Below are positions 11,569 through 24,300 of a stretch of DNA of 64,000 nt, in pieces. The notes beneath the pieces were generated by a model. The model was not told where the DNA came from, did not search any database, and saw nothing but the letters and a program-made list of their open reading frames with translations. Position 1 is the stretch's first letter, and every line of letters starts with the position of its first letter. This stretch comes from Marisa cornuarietis (Eukaryota > Mollusca > Gastropoda > Architaenioglossa > Ampullariidae): contig SMMW01000001.1 of assembly GCA_004794655.1 (NCBI GenBank), forward strand, positions 9,931,501 through 9,995,500. The letters run 5' to 3'. The position numbers and the translations under genes are program-made.

Positions 11569-11784
11569 AGGCTCTATCATAAGATTTTAGGTTTTTATTT
11601 CCCGATAGATTTTGTTTTTAAAAGACTTTTGATAGATTTTTGGCTTTTAGGCCATAACACCCTTTTTTCTTGCATATTAAAATTTTATAATTTTGTTCCT
11701 TGCATTTTTGTTACTAAGAATGTTATTTATCTGGGGTATTAATGTCTCAGCCTTTTATGTAATATTACTTTTTCTTGCCATGAT

Positions 11785-12240
11785 ATAGCCTTACTTGCTG
11801 GCACAGTGTACAACATAAACAAACAAATCCTCACAAGAAGTCTTATTGAAGTACTGCCAGTAAATTGCCATATAATGGAAGCAGTCCACTAAATAAAGGT
11901 TGTGCAGAAAAGTTTCCAAATTCACTTTATACTTGATAGAAGATACTGATAGGTTTTCTTTGCTATATTTGTACTTATGGCTTGGACATGTTGAGACCAA
12001 GACATATTGTTATCAATAGTCACACCTATTAGTTTATGGCTTAGAACTTTTGTTATTGGTTGGGTTTTTAGATGGATTTAGTTTTGTCTCTTCTGCCTGG
12101 ACATTAGAAGCATAACTTCTGTTTTCAGAGGACCGAGTGTCATATGGTTTAGTTTAGTCCAGGACTGAAGCCCATCAGTACTCTGTTGTAGGACACAAAA
12201 TTTGTCTCTTTTACTTTCTCTTATATGGTCACATGAAAGA
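11785..12240 (-). mobile_element. CR1/jockey-type LINE RT fragment
   Basis: Reading the minus strand gives KTEVMLLMSRQKRQ, then KLIGVTIDNNMSW, then IKYKVNLETF and HYMAIYWQYFNKTS. These are the post-palm blocks of a LINE RT (KTEVMLL, IGVTIDxxLSW, DYCSTIWG-like). The same family is present at 985-1590. Frameshifts break the frame, and the ends are truncated. Confidence 0.65.
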
Positions 12241-12509
12241 ATTGCTGTGTGTAAATGGTTTGGGACTTGTATGGCTACAGCAGGGTGTAGGAAGCATTAA
12301 TATATTTATATGCAGATTCCAACGACTGAAAGACTGTTTTGCCCAGACCTGGAAGTCTGATCTGGAGAACAGTTTGCGCTTAGAAGTGTATGCATAGTAT
12401 AAAATCTCCAGCCTGAATGATACATTGACCTCTACCAACTGAAATGTTTTAAAGTAGCTTGTATCCACTTTAGATTTGGAATATCTGACATAACAACACA
12501 AGTTTTGAT

Positions 12510-12790
12510 ACAGGAGCGATGTGGCCCCACAAGACGTGGCATGTCCCCTGTGTAGAGTAGAAATAGAGGATGAAGCTCATGTACTTTTTTCTGTAAAGCA
12601 AATTCCAAAATCAGAAAACAAGTCCCAGCACTGCAAGTGCACCCTACAGACCCAAACAGTGTGTCATGGGTCATGGGAGACACCTCTGATTAAGCCATTA
12701 GACAGATTTCACGTTTTCTATTTAGAGTTGTGCGTGATAATGTTTTTAAACAAGATGTACAAAAATAATATTGTTATATGAGTGATGTTT
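12510..12790 (+). mobile_element. LINE C-terminal zinc-finger fragment
   Basis: A frame from 12521 to 12781 starts with ACPLCRVEIEDEAHVLF, the CPLC...DExHxLF pattern found at the C terminus of many invertebrate LINE polyproteins. It ends with a hydrophobic tail at a stop. No RT is attached. Confidence 0.45.
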
Positions 12791-12865
12791 TTGTGGGTAT
12801 GTTTTCATGTACTATAGGGCTGCTCATTATTTCTATATCCCATAGAGAAGGCTTTAGAACTTACT

Positions 12866-13995
12866 ACATAAGCTCAGTCCTATGCTGATGACATGCAGCT
12901 TTACTGTTCTACTCCACCGGCTGAGTCTCACTCTGCTATTAGCTCTCTAGACGCTTGTATTAGCGATGTCAAGGGCTGGATGGTAAAAAACAAACTTAAA
13001 CTAAACGACGATAAAACTGAAGCCCTCTTTTGCTGTCAGTCTGCCCAATCACATCAAGGTGGGCGAAACCAGTATCACATTCACGTCATCCGTTAGGAAT
13101 CTGCGATTTATTGTCACTGATGACATGACACTCGATAGACATATCTGTCAGTCTGCCTACTTTGAGCTCCATAAGATCAGCGCCATCCGTCATTTTCTCT
13201 CTACACGCGCTACCAACACTCTTGTCTGTGCGTTTGTTCTTTCTCGACTTGACTACTGCAACTCCTTGCTGGCAGGCTGCCCCTCATCCCTCATTCAGAG
13301 ACTCCAGAAAGTACAGAACTCCGCTGCACGTCTGGTGCTTAGAGCCACGAAAAGGGACCATGCTACTTCTCTCCTTCGTTTTCTACACTGGCTACCCATC
13401 CGTTCTTGCATCCAGTACAAACTGTCTGTGCTGTGTTTTAATTTCTTTGCAGGCTCCTTCCTGTCCTGATTATTTCTCTGAACTTCTCATCCCTTAGGTT
13501 CCAGCCAGACAACTACGCTCTTCGTTGGATGACTGTATCCTCACTGTTCCTCTCACCAGAACAACATATGGTCACAGGATTTTTGGTTACTGTGCAGCAA
13601 AACAATGGAACTCTCTCCCTTTCCATATCCGCCACCTTCCTACAACTGAATCCTTCAAATCTGCACTGAAAATGCACCTCTTCCTTGAGCATTACTCCTA
13701 ACACAGTCCACACAATGCTAGTCCTTCTTACCCTCCCTCTTCTGCTCTTGCTACTTGTCTACCCATCTTTCTCTGCAGAATCGCTATATTTTCTGTTTCT
13801 GTTACTTGGTGTCTTTTTGTGTTTTCCATCTTTGTTTTCTGTTTTCTGTTTGTCGTCATTATTGTCGTTTATTCTTACGCCCTCGTGTTCTATCCATTTA
13901 GTCCATGTCTCTTCCCTGTTTTAAGCGCTAAGAGCATGCTCTCTATGAGTGTGAATATGCGCTATAAAAATCTTTATTTATTATTATTATTATTT
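12866..13995 (+). mobile_element. L2/CR1-type LINE (family A), 5'-truncated
   Basis: It starts at the RT palm (YADDMQLYCS), then [44 protein letters not shown] and [17 protein letters not shown] blocks, all in the family A order. Frames shift near 13060, 13440 and 13500. The 3' end is diagnostic: CATGCTCTCTATGAGTG, then GCGCTATAAAAATC, then an ATT repeat at 13976-13996. Better preserved copy: 29852-32908 on the minus strand. Confidence 0.85.
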
Positions 13996-13996
13996 A

Positions 13997-15248
13997 TTAT
14001 ATGTAGACTAATGTATTTATGTATTGTGATACTACATATTTTCAAAATCTTAAATGTTTAATGACCCAATGTATTTTTTGTTTTTTTTAATATTAGTGGC
14101 TTACCCCTTGACATGAACCCAACTGTCTGTCAATAAATGATCAAATCTCTTTTTATGGTCAGCAGTGGCTTGGAAAATCTGATGAACATTGAGTATTGCA
14201 AAGTTTAATAGTTTGAAGTCTGCTATTATCTGCTACCTTGACATCTTCATCTGGTATAAGTGTGATAGATACTGGTTTAGACACCAGTGAAGGCCAGTTG
14301 TTAGGCATGCAGGTTTGTTTTGGTCCACAGGGGATGGAAGGTGTCACACCTCCTGCACTCCCCAACAACATAAACATCACTTTCTTCTGATACATCTCAA
14401 TACCCATAACAAAATACTCCCTCCCTAGTCAGTATAAAAGAGAAGAGAGAAGTTTGGTGGGAAGGAAATCAAGAAAGACAAGCTTGGAGGGAAAACAAGA
14501 AGACTGTCTTAAGTCACCAGTAAGATGCGGGCCAGAGAAAAGTGCGGTAAGCAGAAACCATTGCCACATCAACCAGCAGTCTGGTTCAGGACTTAATCTC
14601 TTGACTGAGGGTTTGATAATTTGGCTGTGTGATTGCAACTGAAACTGCAAGCAACAAGCAGACAGCCACCATTATAAACCTACAGCTAAGCATTTAGATT
14701 TATCTCCACCAAGTGTGTGCCAGCGTGTGGCATGTGGGAGGTTACCCAGATATTAAGTTTCTGAAACTAAACAAACCTTAGATTAAAACCCATATAGAAC
14801 GTCAAGATTATGTAGAATTTAATATGATTCTTCACAAAGCAAAATAAATAAATTAAATTCCAAGGAATCTGATGCCTTGCTCTGATTTCTGGGCATTGTT
14901 TACATGCTTATTGTGACAGTATTGATATGTTCTTCATAACATGATGTAGCACATTATTCATGCACAGTAGATTTTGCAACACTTGCTGAAAGTACAGGTG
15001 GAAATCAACATTTTGAAATGATATAATAAATAAATGGCTGTGTTTAATGTTCTGAAATTTACAAAATATTTATATTTTGTCATTACCAGAATCTGTGTAC
15101 AACTTGGATCATCCCAGGTCTTAATTCAATTTCTTTTCATGTAACATTTGGTTATAACATAAATAACAGGATAAAAACCTTTATATAACAGAGGAAAAAA
15201 ACAGTTAATAGACTACTAAACATTTTATCCACCTCCAAAGCACACTTG
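13997..15248. other. CDIN1 3' flank and unassigned sequence
   Basis: Downstream (minus-strand sense) of the CDIN1 stop codon. The first few hundred bases below 15249 probably include its 3' UTR; ATTAAA on the minus strand near 15045 is a possible polyadenylation signal. Open frames at 14159-14407 and 14429-14650 (both minus) show no family resemblance. Confidence 0.35.
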
Positions 15249-15375
15249 TCACAGAGTCAAGTCCAGCACTGCTACATCCTGGGGAAGATGATCACTCAAT
15301 AGAATACCTTTGTCTCTGTGAATATCTAGTTCATCAACAAACCCAAACCAATAGATCACCAGGCCTGGTCCAAAC
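15249..15375 (-). CDS. CDIN1: CDIN1 exon 10 (terminal)
   Basis: Encodes [20 protein letters not shown] and then [12 protein letters not shown], closing with TGA at 15249-15251. Acceptor TCTTCAAG. The string FGPGLVIYW is a signature of the family C-terminal strand. Confidence 0.95.
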
Positions 15376-18300
15376 CTTGAAGACAAAGAACATGAAATGT
15401 TTTAAAATAAATCTGGGAATATTTAAAAAAATTATGTTGCTATTATTACAGAAGAAAGATTAGTGATTGTACTTAAAAAAAAAGATCTTGAAAAAGAATC
15501 AGCTGATAATGTTAAAGTAATGAGAATACTCTATATAGATGCATAACTATTTTCTCTGTCATCCTTTACACCTCCTGGTTAGTCTGTCTTGCCAATATCC
15601 CTTTGTTAATTACTTCATTGTTATTGTCTGTTACCCGTATCTTCACAGTCTTTTGTACTTTATTCTCATTGTTGCCAATCTTTCTGTTCCTTCATGTATT
15701 AAAGACTAAAGTGTGACTAAACTTTGATCACAAAAATGAAGTATAATTAAATCTCACATTGGGAACGCCATAGCTAACAATATGCAACATCAAAATGCTT
15801 TATAAATATTAATTTTAGCATGAAATTACTGAAATTAGATAATTGTAATTGGCAGCAACCAAAAAGATAAACAACTGACCTCCCCTAACCTGATGATGAA
15901 AGCAGGGTATGACATCATAGTCACTAATCAAAGCGCAAGGAATATTTTTTTAAACTATGTTTTTGACAACTGAACAAAGATGTGCAAAATTTGTGCAGTT
16001 TTTGATTGTGTAACTAATGCAAGTAGCAAGACTGACACATAAACATTTAAATTTCTCAGAAAACCATTAAATATTTGAAGAGCATGAACTAACCTCAGCA
16101 GAATAAGAACAAACAAACAAACAAAAAAACTTCAAAGTTCTGACCATATACAGTGTTTTCAATTCACAACAGAATATTATTTTGATGTGTGGCATGTTGC
16201 GAAAGGTGGGTTGAGACAAGTTTTTTAAAATGCCAGTTGATTTTTAGCATAGGTTAAAAGTAAGCCACAATTAATTACTACTTTTTTTTCATTAATATTT
16301 TGTGTGTTTTTTTAAAGTCACTGATAACCCTGGCCCTGTGCACTCTGGTGTTGTCATCCTGAAGAATGGCAACTTGTACAATGGCCTGAAGGTGTCAGTA
16401 CCAGAGGCTGTAAAATGCTATCTCTATATGCCATGCCTGTCATCTTGTAGGCTGTCCCCATCCCACCCCACACCATAATGGATCCATCATCATGCCTCAC
16501 CACAGTGGGATTATGATAATGCTCTCCTTGTCAACTCCAGACGTGGACTCGGCAATCATGGGAGGACCTAGCAAAGTGAGACTTATCAGAGAAGAAGACT
16601 GCAGCCCACTGTTGCCTTGTCCATGCCACATGGCATCATGCCCATGCAAGACAAGCAGCATGGTATGCAGATGTCAGGACAGGACGGACAGCAGGTCACC
16701 TTGACCGAAGATTGCTCTCCCTGAGCCGGTTGTGAACTGCCTAGTCACTGACAGTTATGTTGGTTGGTGCTTGTAGCTTTCCTGAGTGATCTGGCAGTGG
16801 CTGTTCTCAGAGCCGACAGAGCAATGAACCTGTCCTGCTGTAGGGTGTCTATGCTCTGCAACACTTCCCATTGCATTATAGCGGTCTTATGACACAGTGA
16901 GAAACTCCCAATCGGCGGACAATTTGTGAAACACCATGTAGTGACCCTCCCTTGGTCAACAGTGCTTAATCATCATCTCTGAAGCAGCCAAGATTAAAAA
17001 AGCACATAGAAACTGTTAATAAAACCTCCCAGGGCTCTATTTGTTTGTTTGTTAGTGTTTAACGGTGCAACTAAGGCTATATCACGGCGATGAAAGACAA
17101 ATTTATAACAAAAGGTCCAAGAATCAGAAAAATCTTCAAAATATATAACAGCGTCATTCCAATAAAAATAACACAAACAAGAGAATTTTTAAAAGAGTGG
17201 GTCTAGTATAAAAGTGGTTGTTGTAGCCAAAAGGCCGTCAACAAACCAAGACCATAAGCCAAAAACTAACAGGAATTTAAAACTTAGATTTTATGAAAGA
17301 GTCCAATCCCTCTTAAAAATGCAAAAATTGCTGCCGATGGGACGGACCTAAACAAAGTAGACACAGAAACTGCTGTGAAAAAATGCTGACAGGTACTCTG
17401 GAGCTCAGGGCAAGTAATTAATACATGTTTAACATTTAAAACATCTGTACACCACAGGCAAACAGGTGGTGGTTCACGTCATAAGAGATACGATTGCGTG
17501 GCATAGGTGTGTCCTAACCTCAGTCTAGTTAAGACCACCTTCTCCTGTCGCACAGGGCAGCACGAAGGCAGGCAGTCAGAAAGATTGTGAAGGGTGGCGT
17601 GTAGCTTGTTTTGACCCAGAGACTGAACATAGGCCGTGAAGAGAGATTTAAAGTCAGATGATACAAGCGATTTCAACTGACTAGACAACTGGCAAGCGGC
17701 CTTGGCAGCCTGGTCTGCTTGGACGTTGCCAGTAATACCAGTGTGGCCAGGTGCCCAAACGAAAACAATATCTTTGTTTCTGCGAATGAGTGTTCCATGG
17801 ATTTAGTGGATTTGTACCACGAGAGGGTGGTCAAAACAACTGGAAAGAAGAGCTTGGAGGACAGAAAGGGAGTCTGAGATGATCAAAAAGTTGTGTTCCG
17901 AAGAGCGGTGAACGTGCTGCAAGGCTAGCAAGATGGCATGAAGTTCGGCTGTGAAGATAGAACAGCCATCTGCAAGTCGGGCTGAAGCGGTCTGTTGCGG
18001 CTGGCAGGATGGAACTGCTGCCGCAGCAACAGGGCCACCGTTTGGAACTTTGGAACCATCTGTAAAGATACAGCAGAATCCAGGATAGTCTGAAAGAAGT
18101 TCCTGAAAGCGTTGAAGAAAGATGAGCTCACTAGTGTCCCCCTTTTTAAAGGCTGTAAGATCAAGACGGATCTCTGGAACAGGAAGAGTCTAAGGAGGAG
18201 TTGGCAGTAGAGGGAGAGGCTCTACCTGCTGGATATCTACTCTGGCAGCTTGCAGATGAGGTGCCACACAGAGTGATAATGGTTTTTTGCTCCTTGATAT

Positions 18301-21300
18301 GAATAGCATACAGGGCAGCACGCTGTGGTCCAAAGACGGCATGGTAAGCAGGGTTTTCAGGATGAGACTTCAAGCGACAGACATAGGATAGCATGAGTTT
18401 CAGACGGCAAAGGGACAGTGGATGATCATCAGCTTCTGCGTACAAACCGTGTACAGGAGTGGTGCGGAAGGCACCCAAACAGATGAGGAGCCCGTGGTGG
18501 TGAATAGGATCAAGAATTTTGAGGTAGGACTCTCAAGCAGAGCCATAGATGATGGATCCATAGTCTAGCTTGGAGCGGACCAGGGCACGATAGAGGCAAA
18601 GCAGGACCGTGCGTTCTGCCCCCCAGCTGACATGGCCAACTACTTGAAGAATGTCCAAGGCTTTCTGACATGAAAGGCGTAGAGATCTGATGTAAGGAAG
18701 AAAGGATATTTTACGGTCAAAAATGACACCAAGAAATTTTACTTCCTGAACCACTTTGAGTACCGTGCCATTGACCGAAATACAAGGGTCTGGAAACATG
18801 CCTCGTAGTTTACAAAAGTGGATGCATACTGACTTTGTGGTGCCCATTAAAGTCCCCTAAAAGAAGGACGGGAGAAGGAAGTTGGGTCAGAAGACCCTCA
18901 AGGTCTTGTCGGGAGATCCGAGCAGAAGGAGGAAGATAGATACTGCAGATAGTGATAGTTTTGCCCAAGGTAACCCGGGCAGCAACTGCTTGAAGAGGAG
19001 TGGAAAGTGGTATCCGGCTAAACAAGAGGTGGGAACGGAGAAGAAGAGCAGTCCCACCTGAAGGGATGTCAGTCTGAGTCCTGACGCAAAACGTGAAAGC
19101 CTTTAAAAGAAAAGGTGGTAGAAGGTAGGAGAAGAGTCTCCTGAAGAGCTATAACATCAAGAGAGAAGCAAGATGCTAGAAATCGAAGTTCTTCAAAGTT
19201 TGCTCGGATCCCTCGACATTTCCATTGAAGGATTGTAGACATGCTATCTGTGAGGGAAAGAGGCTGAGCGCCTCACAGTAGCAGAGGTAGAAGAGGGGAA
19301 AGGTGAAGAAGGCAGGGGACGGCAGGATGGAGAAGGCGACGCAAAACGCCGCTCATCTATATTCATCCCCTGCTCGCCAATAGTGGCAAAACGATTGGAA
19401 ACAGGGACTGCTGTTGCTGTTGTAGTGGCCCCAGATGTGCTGTGCTGTGTAGTGGGTTTTTCAGGTAATTTAAGTTTTGATTGTGGGTCTTTCTTGTCTG
19501 TCTGTGGTGTAGTGCTTTATCCTTTTGGTGATTTTGTGTTGCGTGCTTGTGGGCGTTTTGTCTGACTGGTGAAGGTTGTTTGGCCTGTGGTGTTTGTGCT
19601 TGTGTGGTCTGAGGTGTTTGTGTTGTTTGTGATGACTGGGTGCCACCACTGCATGCAGGAGGAGGAGGAGGAGGCATAGCATGACTGACTGGGACAGGGC
19701 CCTCAGAAGAGACCCATGTCATGTCCGTCTGGATAGCAACAGAAGTTGATGGTCGTTTACTCACGACTGCAGAGTAGGAAGTGGAGCCTACAGTGGAAGA
19801 GGGGCCACCCACAACGCGACGGCGAGCATCGGCGCATGAAACGCCAGATTCCGTGTGTACGCGCTGAATGGCTGCCTCTTCCTTCCACTTTGGGCAGTCT
19901 TTGGAAGAAGCCGTGTGGGCACCATCACAGTTGCAGCATTTGGCGCTTGAAGTGCAATCAGCTGCAACATGGCCAGTCCCACTGCAACGAAAGCAGCAGG
20001 CTTGGGACTTGCAAAAGCTTGCCCCGTGACCATAACGCTGGCAGTTGAAGCAGCGCAAAGGAGAAGGTATGAAAAGAGATACTTTGACCCTCAACTACCC
20101 AACCTCAATGAAGTCGGGTATTTTAGGCAAACAGAAAGTCAGAAAGAGAGTGTTGGTAGAAATAGTTTTCCCTTCCTTCTTTAGGTTCACTCTTTTTACG
20201 GCTGAGACCCCTGGGATGCCAGTTCAGTCTTGATTTCAAGCTCTGACATCCCAGCAAGGTCCAGGCAACGAATGCCCCGCCCCTGGAGGAGTTGAGGGAT
20301 CTATGTGCTGTAACCTTAATGGGGCGGTCAACAAACTGATTACCGTCCCATCGACGCAGTACGCAACCGTTTGGCAGATGTAAAACCTGTTGATATATTT
20401 TTAAAGCCCTTTTCTTTAAAAGAAAGGCATGATTGGAGGAGAAGACAGGGAAAGGCCAATGTAGGCAGAAGATAGAGAAGACAAAACTGCAGTGTGATAG
20501 AGAGATGTTTGTTTAGAAAAGGAATAAAGGTGAAAGGGCCAGTGAGGGAGAAAAGAGAAAAGCCTAAGGGAAAGGGGTGGGCCAGCTTGGTCACTCAGCC
20601 AGACAGAGGCTGGGTGTTCACCCCCGGCATGAGAAGCCGTGCCCACGGGGGCTCCCAGGGCTCTAAACTTACTGAGTTATGTTGACAATGGACAGGACTT
20701 GAACGTGCACTGCATGTTTTATACTGTTAAATTCTGTCTTGTCATATGGATATGTTGCGATTGCATGCATTTTTTTGTGGGTTCAATGACTTTTTTTCCT
20801 TGACTGCTCTATTGAGCACGCACAACACCAAACTGAATTGTCATCAAATTTATATTGAATGTTCACCCACGCAACAAATTCACTAAAAAAAGATTTTGAA
20901 GGAACTTCTCACTATTGGTATAAATGTGATTGCCAAAAAGTGTAGAAAATACGAAGGTGGCCTTTCCACTGTTTTATGCAGTAAATTATTATCTGCAACT
21001 TTTCTTTTCACAAAGTATGTGTTGCATATGGAAGCCTTGGCAACATATGGTTCCAAATTTTGTACTCCAGGGGCCAGTTGCAGAACACATTTCTAATTTT
21101 AAACACTTTTAGGCCTTAGCTCTTTTTAGATAATTAGTTTAAATTGCACACCACAATGTTAGAATTTTTAAAACTAAAACTGCTTTAAGTAAGATAAAGT
21201 TGTTTAAGTCTGACTTTCCGTCTTGTGTCATATGATAACTAGGTGATAGGGCTATAGTGTTGGTGTCGCACCTCTGCTTTATGCACGAGTCGTGCGAATG

Positions 21301-24300
21301 CGCTGTCAGACAAGCTAGTATAAGGTAGAATAGATAGTTTGGGGAACGAGTTAGCTTGTAAGGCGGTGTTACGGCAACAGCTGCCTTGATGGCACCAGCC
21401 CAGGGTGGTGGACAAAGGACCAGGTATACTTCACCGCCGGGTATCTCTTTGAGATCAGCTAGGTCGTGGATGGATGGCCGCTTACATCAGTGCTAGCGCA
21501 GGACATAAGCGGGGAACGGCAGTTATCACCGCAGGGGGTTCTTCCAAGAGGACAGTGATCAGGCCAGGGTGTGGCTGTTAACTGTAAGGCTACGTGTACC
21601 TAGTGGGGGACAACAGCGCTTCTTGTTATTGTCACTGACTGGACACCGGAAGTGAATAGAGAGTCAGACATGATGACGCCGTAGTCAGGTTGCGTCACTA
21701 GTAGGAGGAGGTAAGAAGGATGCAGAGTGGGCAGGGAAAAGTCAAGACTGACCACTGGTTTAGTAGGTGTTGGGTAGCGATTGGTTGTAGTATGCAGAAC
21801 TCTTACTTGGGAAGTCAGTGACCACCTGTCCGTCAAGTTCTAACTAGGTAGTGATTGGTCATAGGCAGGTAACGGGAATGGCAGTGAGTGTGTGTAGGGG
21901 TGATTAGCCAATCGCAAGATGATGAATGCCAGAGACGAGGATTTAACATCGTGTCAAAATCAACATCTTTCGCACTGGTTGCTCGAGGGGAAGGTTGTAA
22001 CAGAGGTCTGTTCAAGGGTGTTCAGATTCTCCGCTGTGAGTCTTGTCTTGGAATCGTGACAGCTCCGGCACAGCCGACTCAGAGTGTGTAAGGACCCACT
22101 CTTGTCATAGAGTGCGCAGCATTTCATTCCAGTGGCTGTTTGGTCGCAAACAGCCACGGCAGAAGCTGGTTGATAATCGTTGGTTCCTCATTAGGCACGG
22201 TTAAGCTCTGATCGCAGTCTGGCCTTGAGGAAGAGACACGTGGTGGCACGCGGTGGTGCCAGAGTCTCAGTGCTCGTGGGAGAGGCAGCAAAGATAGACG
22301 TCGCAGCAACAGATTCCTGGACATCAAACATATGAGGGCCCTCCACGTGGAAAGAGACAGTCGTGTGTAGAGATAAGTGGCGAGCGTGTGTGTCAGTCGA
22401 GTGTTGTGTGTAGTAGTTAAGCTGATTAGTCAGTGACTCACGTTATCTGGATTAGGAGTAGAGATTATACCGGGAAGCCTAGAGAGCGAGCTAACGTTAA
22501 AATTTGCATTTGTATCTTTTATGTTCATTTGGTCAAACTCTCGATTATTGATAATTGTTTTAATATACTAAATTGCCTTGTGTTGTTCTTGGGGACGTAC
22601 GCTGGGGGCTCGAGTCAGTTGAATCTTTATTAGCAATTTAGTATAAGTGTGTGTGTGTAAACTTACATGTTGGCGTGAGTTGGTCGGGGTGTTGAGAGTG
22701 TGATTAGCCCGAGGCGACGGCAATTGCAGCCTCTGACCATCTTCGCATGCTCTTTCCCCGGAGTCAGACCAATTTTTTGTATGTATCAAAATGGCTAAGA
22801 AGAGATTTTGCTTCTTTAGAACAGTTTTAAGGCTTAGAAACGTGTTGTGCAACTGGCCCCTGGTCTATAAGCATTAAAACACACATCTGTGATAAGATAG
22901 ACACTAAAATATAACTTTCAAGGTATCTGCCACATTGGCAAACTGATGTTTAGATCTCAAACCCAATAACTCCTATTCACTATGCTCATCGTTGTTTTGA
23001 CAATCAACTGTGTCCTGTTCTGCAACATTGCTTGGTCTAGGTAGTGCAGCAGGTTCATACCAGCAAGATTTATATGCTGTGCGCATGCCTCACAACCGCT
23101 GGCCATTTTGTTGATACCTTGTTTTTATCATCAGACATTTCTGCTGTTTGTGGTGATTTTTAGGCAGTTACCAGAATATCGAACTTTCGATCAATATTGT
23201 GCTCAACAGGTCAATCTAAAAAAGTTTATGTAAAAAGTTTATGATATTCAACTTTGCACCTGTGATTCTTCATAGATATACTGACTTTAACTGGGTTTAG
23301 TCACATTTTAACCGAGTTTTTGTATCAATTTTGTATGCATACTCCTATGTAAGCATAATTCTGCCCTACATAAATTGCACCTTTATTATATTTCTGAGAA
23401 TTTGTGAATTTGTGTGTGCATGCCCACATTCCGGCATGCATACAAAGCAGAAAGAGCTCTTTTTAACCAATAAGACAGGTCCTTCAAAAAAACCCTGACT
23501 TAGCTTACAACAAACAAAAACTGGCAAAGCACACCATCAAGGTATACATTATTACCTGTTCCAATAGCTCCAGAACTGATCCTGCAGGTAAGCCTCATGA
23601 CAGTCCTCATCCCCAAAGGATGCCTTGCTTTCAATCCAGTTGATAACATGTCCATCTACTGCTGTTTATAGAAAAATGCATTTCAAAATCATTTCATGAA
23701 GAAAATGTAACACAAACTCGGAAAAATAAAATGTTAACATTTAAAGAGGCAGTTTAAGACAACAGTTGGTAGGCAGGTTGGTTGGTCGGTTGAGTTTTAT
23801 GCCAAGCCAGCAACTAAGGCTATATCAGGGTAAGAGAGAATTACACTACATCAAAACAGTGAAAAACAAGGCTCATCCCCACCAGGTGGTACAATAAAAA
23901 ATCATCATTAACAATATAAACTAACAAAAAGAAAAAGGACAACATAAAAGGGTAACTTCCCTGTGATGAAGCTCGAAATATCACCCCGAGAAACTGTGCC
24001 CACAGAGACAAAAATATATAGAGCCTGTGCTCAGCTATGTTTAAAATTAAGTACATTTTCTGGAATGGGATAGCATAAGGCAAGGCACTGAGCCTTCTTA
24101 CATGCATGCTGAGCCATTCAGTACTCCTCTGTAAACTACAGGACACATGGATGGTAATGACATGTCCCTCAACAGCGAATTGTTACCGAGGCAACTTCAG
24201 TTTTAAAAAAAATTTGAAAATATCCAGAGGATGGTCCTGAAAGAGGAAATCATCACTAACATCTTTGATATCTAAATTGAAACTAGAAAAAAGGCGGGTA

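Larger units (their letters stand above)
17040..20650 (-). mobile_element. I-type LINE with RNase H, internally deleted
   Basis: Order on the minus strand: 5' UTR (20650-20100), ORF1 with zinc knuckles (20094-19363), endonuclease start ([17 protein letters not shown], then ETLL) at about 19240, endonuclease core LLLGDFNGH at 18850, RT C-terminal part (18847-18165), RNase H (18165-17690), C-terminal [17 protein letters not shown] (17470-17400), then a 3' UTR ending with the CAACTAAGGCTATATCACGG motif and a CAAA-type tail at 17040-17056. GDFNGH runs straight into the RT region at 18843, so the endonuclease C-half and the RT palm are missing. Confidence 0.85.

Noticed and set aside
19746..20048. 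Plus-strand 100-codon frame
   Set aside because: Antisense shadow of the LINE ORF1 zinc-knuckle region.
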